In this document: positions 35,773 through 47,800 of the stretch, piece after piece
Numbering within the stretch: the stretch's first letter is position 1
Layout of the letters: each line of letters opens with the position of its first letter
Assembly: GCA_014904845.1 (NCBI GenBank)
Contig: MU119218.1
Coordinates: 412,333 to 476,332, forward strand
Source of the DNA: Acephala macrosclerotiorum
Taxonomy: Eukaryota > Ascomycota > Leotiomycetes > Helotiales > Mollisiaceae
Length of the DNA stretch: 64,000 nt
Direction of reading: 5' to 3'
Made by a program: the position numbers and the translations under genes
The notes under the pieces: generated by a model
Databases searched by the model: none
Seen by the model: only the letters and a program-made list of their open reading frames with translations
Told to the model about the DNA's origin: nothing

Positions 35773-36594
35773 CTTGTCCAAAATACCTCAATCAGGATAG
35801 AAATTGCTCTTGTGTTCGAATTTCAGAGCGATTGAGAACAGAGGGAAATTCCATCTCGTGCCGTCCAAGGACATTTCTAGGCGCATTCCAGACCATAGAA
35901 AACAATAATTCTGACCCTGGAATGTAGGCACATATTGCGCTGGAATGCAGTTGCAGCATTTTCGCGTGAAAATTTGACTGTGACCAACGAACACCACAAT
36001 GCGAAGAATTGCAAGTACCAGGGCAAAGCGACATCATGGATACTCAGCAAGCATGTGCGCGTAGAAAATAACGAAGTTGCTGACGCGGGATGCGATGCGA
36101 TGCGATGAAGGGGCACGAAAAAAAGAGAAGTCAAGTTCAACGAATCTCAACCCATGCATGTTCTCGGGATGTGGACGTGGCGTGGCATCTTTCGAGTGCT
36201 TGTCCATTATTGGGTCACCATGTTTGGGGTTAGCGTTGCACAAATTGTGCAACTCGGGATAATCTGCACAAAGGGGGCAGCCTTGTCTCCAAGTTGGTGA
36301 CCATCGGGAAGAAAATTCCGGTGCTGGATCTGCACAACTTTCAAAATAGAGAAGGCACGCGGTCTTCGGTAGTATTAGTAGGTCAGAAAAGTTCCGTCTT
36401 TTCAATGTCCTCTTCTCCTTTTCTTTTCCCTTCTCTTCCTTTCATGCGCCTCCTTTTCTTCTTCGGCGAGCCTGACACTGCTTTCCTGTCGCCCATCTCC
36501 TTCTGCCGCGTCTAAGCACGTATCCTGCTGCTCTTTTCTGAAGCCTCGTACACCGCAAACAAGCTACAGAGGGAAACCTTCAGATCTACGCGCC
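35773..36594. promoter_or_regulatory. Divergent intergenic region between the HEXXH gene and an MFS gene
   Basis: An 820-bp spacer upstream of both genes, presumably their shared promoter. Pyrimidine-rich tracts precede 36595 (TCTTCTCC...TTTTC). No specific operator was recognised. Confidence 0.5.
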
Positions 36595-38585
36595 ATGGCC
36601 TCCAAGAATGACTCCGAGAAGGAGGGCGACGCCGAAAATGGCACAATCGGCACCGAGTCGACGACGTACAACTCAGATCTCGAGAAGGCTGAGCCAAGGC
36701 TGGTGGCTGAGGGTGCCATTGGAGAGCCTGATTCGGACCATGACGAGGTGGAACAGATGGATGAGGGGCATCTAGACGACCTAGTCAGGCAATATGTGAG
36801 TATTCGTTTACCCACAACGTCCAATGCTAATCATTCGACTAGACCAAGGCATCCATCAAGGCAGGCCCCCAAAGCAGGGTCGACGACGAGAATGAAATCC
36901 GCAGAGTTACCACCAAGTCAAGCACAAAGAGCAGAATATCCCGAATAGCCACAAACCTCACATCCAAGAGCAAGAAAGCACGCCTCGCGCCAGCGCCTCT
37001 CCCATTCTCAGATCTAGATAATGGCATTGTCGGATGGGAATCTCAAGACGACCCCAATATGCCACTCAACTTTCCGGAGAGTCGCAAATGGTTCCTCATA
37101 TCGTTACTCGCAAGCATCACGTTCATCTCACCCCTCGCATCTTCGATGTTTGCCCCCGCAGTGTCGTTCATGGACACAACATTTCACAATTCGTCTCTTC
37201 TTCTCAGCTCACTCTCCGTGAGCATTTTCGTCCTCGGATATGTGATCGGTCCTCTTATATTGGCGCCGTTGTCCGAGATCTACGGCCGTCGCTATGTTCT
37301 CACTGGCGCCAATATATTCTTCTGTGTCTGGCAAATTGGTTGCGCCCTGTCACCCAACCTTTCGGCTTTGATTGTCTTTCGATTTCTCGCTGGAATTGGC
37401 GGTTCTGGATGTCTGACAATTGGAGGAGGAGTCATTGCTGATCTCTTTCATCCTGACCGACGTGGACTTGCAAGCTCAGTCTACAGTCTTGGCCCGCTCT
37501 TTGGACCAGTAGTAGGCCCTATATGCGGAGGATTCATTGGCCAAAGAGTTGGCTGGCGGGTACGTTCAGAATATTCAATCTCATATAAAGTTACAATTGC
37601 GGTGCTGACCTTTATTTCTAGTGGGTATTCTGGATTCTCCTCATTGCAGGTTCCAGTGTGACCATTGGAATCGAGCTCTTAAACCGAGAGACAAACCCAA
37701 GAGTGCTGATCCACCGCAAAGTCAAACGTAAGCTACTGTCCCTCTGTAGGACTTTCAGAGTTAATTTTATCAAGGCCTTTCCAAGGAGCTAAACCGAACC
37801 GACCTTCGCAGCTGCTACGACATGAATGACCCAGTTCACTCACCAACTCACATCCTCCTGAACGGCATCGTCCGCCCACTCAAGATGCTTTTCCTGTCTC
37901 CTATCATTTTTCTCCTCTCACTCTATATGGCCGTCGCTTACGGTCTCCTTTACCTCTTATTCACAACCATCACTCAAGTTTTCGTGGAAACCTACCATTG
38001 GCAACCCGATATCTGCGGACTCGCATACATCGGTCTTGGAATCGGTTTCTTCGCTGGTCTCGCTGTTGTGGCTAAAATTTCAGACACGACCGTTGTGCGT
38101 ATGACAAAGGCGAACAACGGTGTGTTCGAACCTGAGATGAGATTGCCAGCTTGTTTATTCTTCGCCTGTTGGCTACCCGTGACGTTCTTTTGGTACGGAT
38201 GGGCCGCTGATAAGGCCGTACACGTAAGTCTACCCCTTCCTTCTATCCTCTCTGTGATCGAAAGCTTACCTCTCTACAGTGGATCGTCCCAGTCATCGGT
38301 CTGGTCCCCTTCGGCTTTGGAATGATGGGCGTCTTCATCCCAATCCAAACCTACACCATCGACTCCTTCCCCCAATTCGCCGCCTCGGGAGTCGCAGCCC
38401 TAACCGTATCTCGCTCTCTCTTCGGTGCTTTCCTCCCTCTCGCAGGTCCAAGCATGTACGCCAAACTCGGCTTGGGATGGGGAAACTCCGTGTTGGGATT
38501 TATTGCTATTGGCCTGATTCCTGGTCCGTTATTGATTTACAAGTTCGGTGGGAGGATTAGGAAGAATCATCCTGTCAAGTTGTGA
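36595..38585 (+). CDS. DHA1-family MFS drug:H+ antiporter
   Basis: Exons 36595-36795, 36843-37559, 37622-37727, 37775-38223 and 38280-38585 encode 592 aa. All introns are short GT-AG (47-62 nt). A long acidic cytosolic N-terminus (about 120 aa) is followed by the family entry signature GWESQDDPNMPLNFPESRKW and 12 predicted membrane spans. Motif A is APLSEIYGRRY after TM2. Motif C, diagnostic of antiporters, is GPLFGPVVGPICGGFIG in TM5. The second half opens with THILLNGIVRPLKMLFLSP. Relatives export toxicants, polyamines or secondary metabolites at the plasma membrane. The particular substrate is unknown. It faces the HEXXH gene divergently, with no other biosynthetic neighbour. Confidence 0.93.
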
Positions 38586-39500
38586 TCTTTTCCTGTTAAT
38601 ATATAGCTATGAGCAATGTGCTGGAAAATGGAATGAGTAGCATTTTGTTTGGAGTTGTGGCATAGCGTGAGCATTGAGCGAGTTTGCTAGCGCCGATAGG
38701 AACTTGGAAGTCGGCAAGCTGTGTGCAATAGATATCAAAATTAGATGGCTTTCATGTAATGGCTGGCAGTCAAGCAGCTTTGATCAGCCTCTCACAAGTT
38801 TTGTGTTTATGATCGGTATGGATATCAGTCACTTCATGGACTCTCTAGCCTAGGGCGCCGACATTTGGGATAAGAATTGGCTGCTGTATTCTCTTCCCGA
38901 GCGGTCTTCGCTGGCGAGGGGAATGTCGACAGTTGCTACGTGGCTTGGCGAGCAATAAGAGGGTGGATGCTGGCCAAATGTTCTAGCACGAAGATAGACA
39001 TTGTTTTATTTACTCCCTTTGAGGTAGTTCATACCAAGTGTGGCAACACTCTCGATTCAAACAGCTTACGTGCGTCCTATCAAAAGCACAGATAATCTAA
39101 GGTAGGATCACGCAGCTGCTCAGTTCCTCTCGACTTGAAATTCCTGAGAGGAGGGCCAATGTCGGTCCCACTTTGCAGCAGATATATCATGTGCCGGAAG
39201 AACAATTTCTTAAGCCAAGTCGGACATTGCCAGAAGGTGAGATGATATACTTTACAAATTCGGCATTTTCACGAGCTAACACCTTGCCGCATACTCAGTA
39301 AACTTTTTATTTAACCCATCGCTTCATTATCTGTCATTTCTCGGGCAATCATTGAAGACGCACCAGGAGTAAATGCAAGATCAAACCCATCGTAAGATAG
39401 CCACCCTCACATGAACAGCAAAAAATCCATGTCATCTCATCGTACAAGCCATCATTGTCAAAATTGCTAAGTAAGCCAGAATCAAAAATGAATAGAACGT
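38586..39500. other. Convergent intergenic region between MFS and LEU1
   Basis: About 0.9 kb holding both 3' UTRs. No gene or element recognised. Confidence 0.5.
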
Positions 39501-41977
39501 CTACCACTCTAAAGGCTCCTTAATCTCCTGGCCTCGGTTAGTCTTTGGGACTGGGACTGCCTTGGCAGCCAATCGCCCGGACTTGTCACGCTTCAAGTAT
39601 CCCGATCCATTCAACCAAGGGGTGTTGAGCGTCATCTTCTTCTCGAAAGCGTTGATCTTGTCCTCCATCTGCATCGTCAATCCGATATCGTCGAGGCCAT
39701 TGACTAAGCAGTGTTTTCTAAACTCCTCAACGTTGAAGCCACAGATCTTCCTTCCGCTAGCATCGTTGATGACTTGGTTTGGAAGGTCAACTTCAATCTC
39801 TCGCCCGGCGCGGGCTTCCTTTGCGATAGCCTCGAGATCATCCTTATTTGTAATGGCGATGGGAAGCATGCCGTTCTTGAACGTGTTGTTGAAGAAAATG
39901 TCTGCATATGATGGGGCGATAACACACTTGATACCGAAGTCAAGGAGAGCCCATGGGGCGTGTTCTCGAGAGCTGCCGCATCCGAAATTGGGGCCAGTAA
40001 CGACTAGAATCTTGGATTTGCGGTATTGTTCCTGGTTCAAGACAAATTCTGGCTTTTCGGATCCGTCGGCATTGAAACGGAGAGCGTAGAAAAGAGCTGA
40101 GCCAAGACCAGTTCTCTTGATTGTCTTCAGAAACTGTTTTGGGATGATGGCGTCAGTGTCGACGTTTGCTCGTTCTAAAGGAGCAGCGATGCCCTTGAAG
40201 ACTGTGAACTTGGGAAGACCGGCAGTCTCGCGTGAGGCAACGGTGTTAGTATGCGGAGAGTTGTCCTCTGGCTGATCACCGATCATTTCTCGCTCGTCGT
40301 CATCGGTCTCAACTCTCTCGTCAACATGAGGCTTGACCTTCGTTGGCTGTGGTGATGTTTTTCGGGGAATGACGGTCATATCCGCGAGCTTTCGGACATC
40401 TGTAAGCTTTCCAGCGATTGCACAAGCCGCAGCCGTAGCAGGAGAAACCAAATGGGTCCGCCCTCCAGCGCCTTGTCTGCCCTCGAAATTTCGATTGCTT
40501 GTGCTTGCGCAACGCTCCTTTGGTGACAGAATATCGGGGTTCATGCCAAGGCACATACTGCACCCGGCTTCTCGCCACTCAAACCCAGCATCAGTGAAGA
40601 TCTTATCAAGACCCTCGGCTTCAGCGCGATCCTTGATGAGACCACTACCGGGAACGATCATTGCTTGCTTGATGTTTGCTGCGATTGTCCTCCCCTTGAC
40701 TACCGCCGCAGCAGCCCGAAGATCCTCGATACGTGCGTTTGTGCATGATCCGATGAAGATCTTGTCTAGAACAATGTCCTCGATCGGAGTACCTGCTGTG
40801 AGACCCATGTATTCAAGCATTCTTCGTCCAGAAGCTTGCTTCTCTGGGGTCGCGAAGGTCTCTGGATCAGGAACCTTACCGGTGATGGGCACAACGTCTT
40901 CGGGGCTCGTACCCCAGGTGACAGTGGGTGCGACATCCTTGGCATCGATGAAGACGTCAATATCGTACTTGGCACCTGGGTCCGACTTGAGACTCTTCCA
41001 GTAGCTCACAGCCTTGTTCCACTCATCTGAGTCGTACTTTGGTGCAAGTGGGCGGTTCTTGAGGTACTCGAACGTAACCTCGTCTGGTGCAACCATACCA
41101 GCTCGAGCTCCACCTTCAATTGACATGTTGCAGATTGACATTCTTCCCTCCATGCTGAGAGCCTCAATGGCAGATCCGCAATATTCAATAACAGCTCCAG
41201 TCCCACCAGCAGTACCAATCTGACCAATAGCGTAGAGGATAATATCTTTAGAGCTAACACCAGGTGCCAACTCGCCATCGACTTGTATCCGCATGTTCTT
41301 GCTTCGCTTTGTGATCAAGGTCTGGGTGGCGAGGACATGCTCAACCTCACTTGTGCCAATGCCGAAAGCCAAAGCCCCGAAGGCACCGTGTGTAGAGGTA
41401 TGACTGTCGCCACAGACAACAGTTGTGCCGGGAAGGGTGAAGCCTTGCTCAGGGCCAATGATGTGAACAATGCCCTGACGCTTGTCGCCCAAGCCGAAGT
41501 ATGTGATGCCAAAGTCCTTGACATTGTCCTCAAGGGTCATGCATTGGAGTCTCGAATCTTCCTCCTCAACAAAGGTTTCGATGTTCTTGAGGTTCTTCCT
41601 GGAGGTGGTGGGAACATTCTATACTGTTGTCAGATCATTGTCCGAAGGGATGTGGGACTCTGGGACATACATGATCAGTGGTTGCGAGAGTGCAATCTGG
41701 TCGTCTGACCATCCGCCCAGCATTCTTCAATCCCTCAAAGGCTTGCTGTGCCCAGCGTTAGTAAGTGGCGAAAGGAATGCGGGTGAGGTCCTTACCGGCG
41801 AAGTTACTTCGTGGACCAGATGTCGGTCTGCACAACTGTCAGCAGAATTCTTCACAGAAACTTTAGACATTGCAAACCTATGTATAACAGAATGGTTCCA
41901 TCAAGTCTCTCATCCACGATATGGTCCTGGAAAACCTTATCGTAGAGAGTTTGTGGTCTACCTTCAGCAGTAGGCAT
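39501..41977 (-). CDS. LEU1: 3-isopropylmalate dehydratase (fused large and small subunits)
   Basis: Exons 41878-41977, 41796-41827, 41671-41745 and 39501-41618 encode 774 aa, as expected for the fungal fusion. The enzyme isomerises 2- to 3-isopropylmalate in leucine biosynthesis (cytosolic in yeast). The N-terminal LeuC-like part (about 1-470) carries the [4Fe-4S] ligands in [28 protein letters not shown] and [12 protein letters not shown]. After a charged linker, the LeuD-like swivelling domain (about 540-774) has [17 protein letters not shown] and [10 protein letters not shown]. The starts [19 protein letters not shown] and [19 protein letters not shown] depend on three short introns (50-52 nt). 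All catalytic motifs are intact, so it is probably functional. Leu3-type control is expected by family, but I found no clear CCGG-N4-CCGG site. Confidence 0.97.
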
Positions 41978-42046
41978 TGTTGAAGAGTGTAATGCTAAGG
42001 GCAACGATGATACTTTTGGACTCCGGGAAATGTGGGAAACTGGGAA

Positions 42047-42082
42047 GGAAGTGGAAGTGGAAGTGGAAGTGGAAGTGGAAGT
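42047..42082 (+). repeat. GGAAGT hexanucleotide repeat (6 copies) in the LEU1 upstream region
   Basis: Six perfect copies of GGAAGT, 70-105 bp upstream of the LEU1 ATG (ACTTCC on the gene strand). It lies where the 5' UTR or core promoter would be. Confidence 0.9.
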
Positions 42083-42300
42083 TGAGAGGAAAGTTGAGTC
42101 TTGATTTTATGTTGTTTGTGCGGGGTCTTCGAGTTGCGAAGCTTCAGCGATATCGGCAGCCTCATCCTTGCCTCCGCCCCGCTTTCAGTCAACAAGGAAC
42201 CAATGAGTTCTGGCGGATTACTGACGTCGCCTCGGGTCTCACCACCAAAGGTGATCATGATAATGCGCATGCATGAGTGAGTGAGTGGCTGTATCTTGAG

Positions 42301-42320
42301 TGCATGCATGCATGCATGCA
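42301..42320 (+). repeat. TGCA tetranucleotide repeat
   Basis: Five tandem copies of TGCA, a self-complementary unit, about 320 bp upstream of LEU1. A GAGT run lies just before it. Confidence 0.85.
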
Positions 42321-43603
42321 GCAAACCTCACGGGGTTGGGCGGTTGGGGGCTGATATCAAAAGCAACACCGAAACACGGGACCTCCGTATTCATGTTTCA
42401 AGTTTGTCATCAATCAACCAAGGTCTCCGTCCCAGCGCAGAGGATTTCATCTCCAGATCAGCGGCGTGGGCGTTGACAGGAGAGCTGCTGGCTGTGGTGC
42501 TGTTCTCGTCATGCTTATTCTGAAATGCATGGTCTGATCTCTCGCTTAACCTTATCTCCTCAGGAAGGGAAGGGAGGGGCAATGGTGCGCTGAGCCGAGC
42601 TGAGCGGTGACTGCATCTGTACCTAAGGTAGGGTAGGTACAGTATGTGAGGGAATTGAGAGCGGCATTTCCAGAAGTGATTGCAGACATAGATTCAAATC
42701 TCGATATTTTCCCTCGGGTGTCTAGGTACTGTGGTGTATCCCGCCGTTGGTTCATCCTATCATCGGAGCTCGCTCCGTCCCTAGATTAAATCTGCCGCCC
42801 GCAGCATGCACCAACGATGTGCATAAGTACCCTCAGCTCTCCGGCACTTGCGAATAAACACCAAAGGATACCTTTAGCTTCACCCTCGCCTTCATGACTG
42901 AGCCGTCTCACCGAGAAGAGGGGCAGTGCTTGTTTATCAATGAGACGTCTGCTTTATAAAAAATAAAAATAAAATAAAAAGAGGCTATTCATGAGTACCA
43001 CAGCAAAAGCCTACGATTTCTTTAACCAATTTTGGTTCATAAATTCATTGATCCTAGCAAGCGAACTATCATATCCTCGGCCGTACATGTTAAGACCTGG
43101 ATTGCTGCTAACGGCCATGCTATTTCTGGTGTTTGTCTTCCTCCCTCATATTGTGTTTGCAAGGCTTTAAGGATGGGATGTTCGTTGTTAAACGCCGAAG
43201 CCCTCTCTGAGCAGGACCATAAGCCCCGACAGCTTCGCCGACTCTCATCACCAGAGAACGACAATTTGGGGACGTTTGCTGTGCGGACACTACGTCGTTC
43301 CTGGCAGCTAGCTTGTTCACATTGCTTTTCCCTCTCTTAGTAGTCATGGTTGGAAGGCCGTCTATGACCACGTAGAAATTGCGCGTTTGTTACTAGCCCT
43401 CTATCCAACAGCACTTGTTCCAGTCGAGATCTAGGCGGTCTAGAGGCAGGTATTAATAAACTTGTACTTGATGAAGCATTCATTGGCCAATATTCGCTCA
43501 AATGTTGTGGAAATCAATGAACTGCATCAGTAGGCATACTAACACAACTCTCAGGCAAGCATCACCATCCTCACAGTCCTCAGTCCCACTCTTCAAACCG
43601 TCT

Positions 43604-44236
43604 ACACCCGACCCCTTTCTAGACATCCGGGGCTACGACACTTCTTAGCCCTAGCTGTCCCCAAGAGCAGCTAGGGCTGTCATTTCTCTGCCAGTAATGA
43701 CTAGCATTCTTCTCGATGTTCGAGTTCTAATTTCGGCTAAAAAGCTGAAAATGAAACAAGTGCCTCGCCTGAAGGCGTCTAAAAGCCTAACAAGCCCAGA
43801 ACTGAAGCTATTCAAAGTTCTTGATTCGAGCTCCGAAGCTAGGCGGCTGGCTCTCTGCTTCTCAAGCCAGCCAATACAGCAAGTTCACTTCTCAGTCAAC
43901 CCACTCCCAAGCAGTTCACTTTCAAGCAGGTCCTTCACACTGCTCGATTATAACTTGCGTCAGTTTAAGCGAAGCACCCAAGGAATCTGACTCACTCCCA
44001 GGTCGGAAGTCTGTCACACCCACCCCTTCTATGAGAACTCAACTTACTTACTACTCAAGCTCTTCGCTCTTCAAGCCATTCAGTCTTCAAGCCATTCAGT
44101 CTTCAAGCTATTCAGTCTTCAAGCTGGTCAATCTTCCCTTCACCGCCTTCAACTCGTGCCGTAGCCCTAGCTGTGTGGAAAGGGCAGCCGTGATGGGAAG
44201 GTCACAGCCCCGGCTGCAGTCCGGGAAGGGGTTGGT
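43604..44236. repeat. Candidate non-autonomous inverted-repeat element (about 630 bp)
   Basis: The two ends are imperfect inverted repeats over roughly 75 bp. The left end contains ACCCCTTTC, CCGGGGCT and GCAGCTAGGGCT in that order; the right end, read in reverse, contains ACCCCTTCC, CCGGGGCT and ACAGCTAGGGCT. The left end also holds a perfect 11-bp hairpin (43647-43657 with 43668-43678). No transposase frame lies inside. Borders and target duplication could not be fixed, so the class is open. Confidence 0.45.
44069..44125 (+). repeat. 16-bp tandem repeat
   Basis: Three and a half copies of CTTCAAGCCATTCAGT (third copy with one change) inside the candidate element. Confidence 0.88.
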
Positions 44237-44895
44237 CTTCACTATTATGCTAGATGAGTCGTAAGACCGGTAGTAGGAGCTGCTCCATTCTTATTTTAAC
44301 TGTCCAGGGTCGGTTGAATCTTCTCCTGTATGGGTCTTGCAGGCGGGAACACTTTATTTGGAGCTCTAATAATAGTAGTATCAATCGTGCCAGTATTAAT
44401 GGCCAATAAATCAATCCATCGAAGAAAAAGTCTGATTACCTCCCTTTGATCCAAAAATGAGCTACCCAAAGTGCTAAATCGCTAGAAGGTTTATTACTTC
44501 TTGAACTAGAACCCTAGTCTAGTCTCGAATTATTCCAAAAAGCAAGCATTTAGGTAACCAAAGTACTAGAAATATAGGGATATGCAGACCTGAATCTTTA
44601 AATCCAACTAGGCAGCACCGATCTGGGTGAGACGTTGCTTTTAGCTATAATTTTTAGGCTGATCAGGTTTACAATTCAAGTTTGGATATTCTGGGCTTTC
44701 CAGTAATTTTGGCAATTCGGTTTTGTGACATAATAAGACTATCAGACTTGGCTCTTGATTCGTTGCCTATTCATACTAGCATTATCGATACTACTGTTAT
44801 TAAAGGCTCCCTCCCCGAATAATGACTACCGCCCGCGGCGCCTATACGAGAGAACAAAAACCCACTCAACCCTAGACATTTAGAATAAGAATATA

Positions 44896-47800
44896 CTATC
44901 GACAGCCCAGAGCGCCAGGCCCAGACTCCAAAACAGCAATCACCACGCAAACCACACCCATCATGAACAATCCCGCCGCCAGTATCAACAATGGTGTGAT
45001 CACCGGTGTCGGAGGCATTGCAACATTAACAGGTCCAGCCCCTCCAGCTACTGCAGCACCACCAGCTGCTGTTGCCACGCCAGCTCCTGCCAGCTCCGTT
45101 CTCTTCTCCGCCGCCTTCGCCTTTGCCTTCGGTTCGGGATGCTGGATCAGAAGTCGATCCCCGCCCTTTCCGTAAGCTGAGCTGCCTCCATTCTTCTCCG
45201 CCGTAGGTTGCTCCATCTTAGCAGCCTTCCCTGCCATCTTCATCGTAATCTTCACGATCAGATGGTCTGCGAGCCTCTTGGCAGCGATGCGTGCGGCTTT
45301 TCGGGCTGCCTCCTCACGCTGCGGGGTTCGATGGGACGTATATGTGGATGTGAGTATGTTCTTCATTTCGATCTTCTCGCCTCCTGCTGAAACTCCCCGA
45401 CACAATCTTGCGCTTCGTTCTTTTATTGCTGTGAGCTGGTGATCCGAAGATGTAGCGATGCCTGCCCGTGGAGTTGGGGACTGTTGAGTCTGCATCTCCC
45501 TGGCTGGCTCCCTCAGGGGAGAAGTGTTCTTCAATGTAACCTGGTTCAATTTGTAGTGTGGAATTGGAGCCTTCGCCTGCATGAGGCTCATAATATCGAG
45601 TCGTTGGTCGGAAGATATAGCGATGTTTGCTCGTAGAGTTTGGGACTGTTGATTCCGCATTTCTCTCGTTGGTTCTCCTAGGGGGGAATTGTTTCTCAAT
45701 GTGACATAGTTCAATTTGTGTTGTGGAGCTGGGGCCCCCGCTGGAGTAACGCTGAAAATGTCTGCTTGTGGAGTCTGAGACTCCTGGTATTCTCCTAGTC
45801 TCGGTGGTTCTTTCAAGTGGGACTTGTTTCTCGATGTGACATGGTTCAATCTGTAGTATGGAACTGGAGCCTTCGCTAGAGCGGCGCTCACGATGTTTGC
45901 TCGTGGAGTTGGGGACTGGTGGTTCTGCATTGCTCTTAGGGACTCTTTCAATAGGCACTTGTGTCTCAAGATAATCTGGTTCGTTTTGTATTGTAGGGGA
46001 GCTGAGGCCGTTGCTTGAGCCGCGCTCGTGGTGTCTGCTGGGGGGGCTGGGGACGCTTGGTGTTGTATTTCTTCCGATAACTCTTCCAAGACGGATGTGC
46101 TTCTTAACGTAACCTGGTTCAGTCTGTATTCCGGGGATGGGTCCTCTGCTTGAGTGGTGCTCATAGTGTCTACTCGTGGAGTTGGGGGCTCTTGGTGTTG
46201 TGTATGTTTCGGTGACTCTTTCGAGGTGGACGTGCTTCTTAACGTGACTTGGTTCAATTTGTATTCTGGGGTTGGGGCCTTCGCTGGAGCGTCGCTCGTG
46301 ATGTCGCTCGTGCCATCCGATTGAGCGAGGAAGGGCTGAGGAGCGCACCCAGTAGTGGTGATGGTGGACATGTTGATGGATGGATGGATTTTGTCTGGCT
46401 GGGTCTGTTGTATCTCGGGTGGTGGCCATACTGGGTAGAATACATCGCGACTCTGGCAGCTCAACGGGGCTAGAGCTGTAATAGGTGCCTTGAAGGGCAC
46501 TGGTGGAAGTCCGTTTAGGGAGATGATACGTCTTCCTGGGTTGGTGGCGTTGAGGCTTAGGTCCGACGATTGGCGGATTTGGGCTTGATTCATCGATACC
46601 GACCGGTATGAGGTCGCTGTAGCTTTTCTTTCTTGTTGGGATGTTGATGCTGTGTCCGAGAGAATGTGGTCTAAAAAAGGCTTATCTTCCTTGTTGAAAG
46701 GGGTTGCAGTTTGATCAAGCTCATGCACTATCTTCGATGTAGAGGTAGCATCGGGAGAAGCAGATACACAATTGGTGTGGATGACCGTGTTGGTAGATCC
46801 ATCGATTGCCCGGCGATGCGGGGTACCGACGGGCTTTCGTGATATACGATTCTGACGGGGAGTAGTCGTTGTAGTGGGTGGCATTGGGAAAAGTCGATAG
46901 ACAGCAGCAAGGTCTTGGAGTACCGTCAGCTTTCTGTTCTGAGTAATGCAGCGTTTGTAAAAGTCCGCTCTACTGGGACTTTCCTGTGTTTGTCTTGGGG
47001 GAATTGACTTACTATCTTTTGGGGCACCAGCTTCTGGGGTTCCAGTTTTTGGGGTTCCAGCCAAAGACTGTGCAATAGGGCTTAGATCTGGCTCAGCCAC
47101 ACTGGTCCAACCATTGTCACTCAAGTGCCATCTCCCTTGGCGTCTCAACCTCTTCTCTTGTTCCTTTCTCTCCAATCCGGCTCTTTGTTTTTGGTCTCTC
47201 AAGGCTTGTACTCGTACCAATTCGGTCTGCTGTATCTGCTGAACCTGTTCATATCGTCTTCCTTCATCCTTTGTTTCTCTCGCTCTGGCTAGCTGTCGTC
47301 TTGCTTCCTCGGCCATCTCGCTTGGTTCGCTGCTTGTCGAACCGCTGATGTCCCAGGTTCCCGTTCTCGGATTTGCACCCTGCACTCCCAAGAAGTCACC
47401 ACTTTCTTTAAGACTTCTTCTCTGTTGTCTTCTAGCTCTCTTCTCTTCGTATAGCTGTTGACTCGTCCTAATATCCTTCTCCTTATACACTTGTTGAGTC
47501 TTCGTAGCCTCCTTCTCTTTATAGTATTCCGCTGCGACAGTCGCGGCCAACTTCACGCGATTCTTTTCGGAATTCGACCTGCCGACGAGCGTCGGGGATC
47601 GAATCGATCCGAGTATTCTCTTCATGGCACTCTTCTTTTCCTGATGAGGTGCCTCGTATTCGTTTCTATCGTCTGCAGGCCAGGTCTTGCTCCTGCTCCT
47701 ACTGCGCACGTGTCCGTAGATGAGCTCAAAGCTCGACTTCTTTCTCTCATCTTGAGAATTCAATTGGTTGCCTTCGCTACCTAAGGTAGCTTCGGTCTTA

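Larger units (their letters stand above)
41978..44895. other. Intergenic region with repeats and a candidate non-autonomous element
   Basis: About 2.9 kb. The left part is the LEU1 promoter with the two microsatellites. An A-rich AAATA run is at 42958-42980. The candidate inverted-repeat element lies at about 43604-44236. A plus-strand open frame at 43032-43340 has no recognisable domain. The remainder to 44895 is AT-leaning and featureless. Confidence 0.45.

Noticed and set aside
36595..38585. Suspected one-base frameshift in the DHA1 transporter near 37680
   Set aside because: On re-reading, the run at 37679-37683 has the A needed for the frame, and positions of the later exons agree; the gene is intact.
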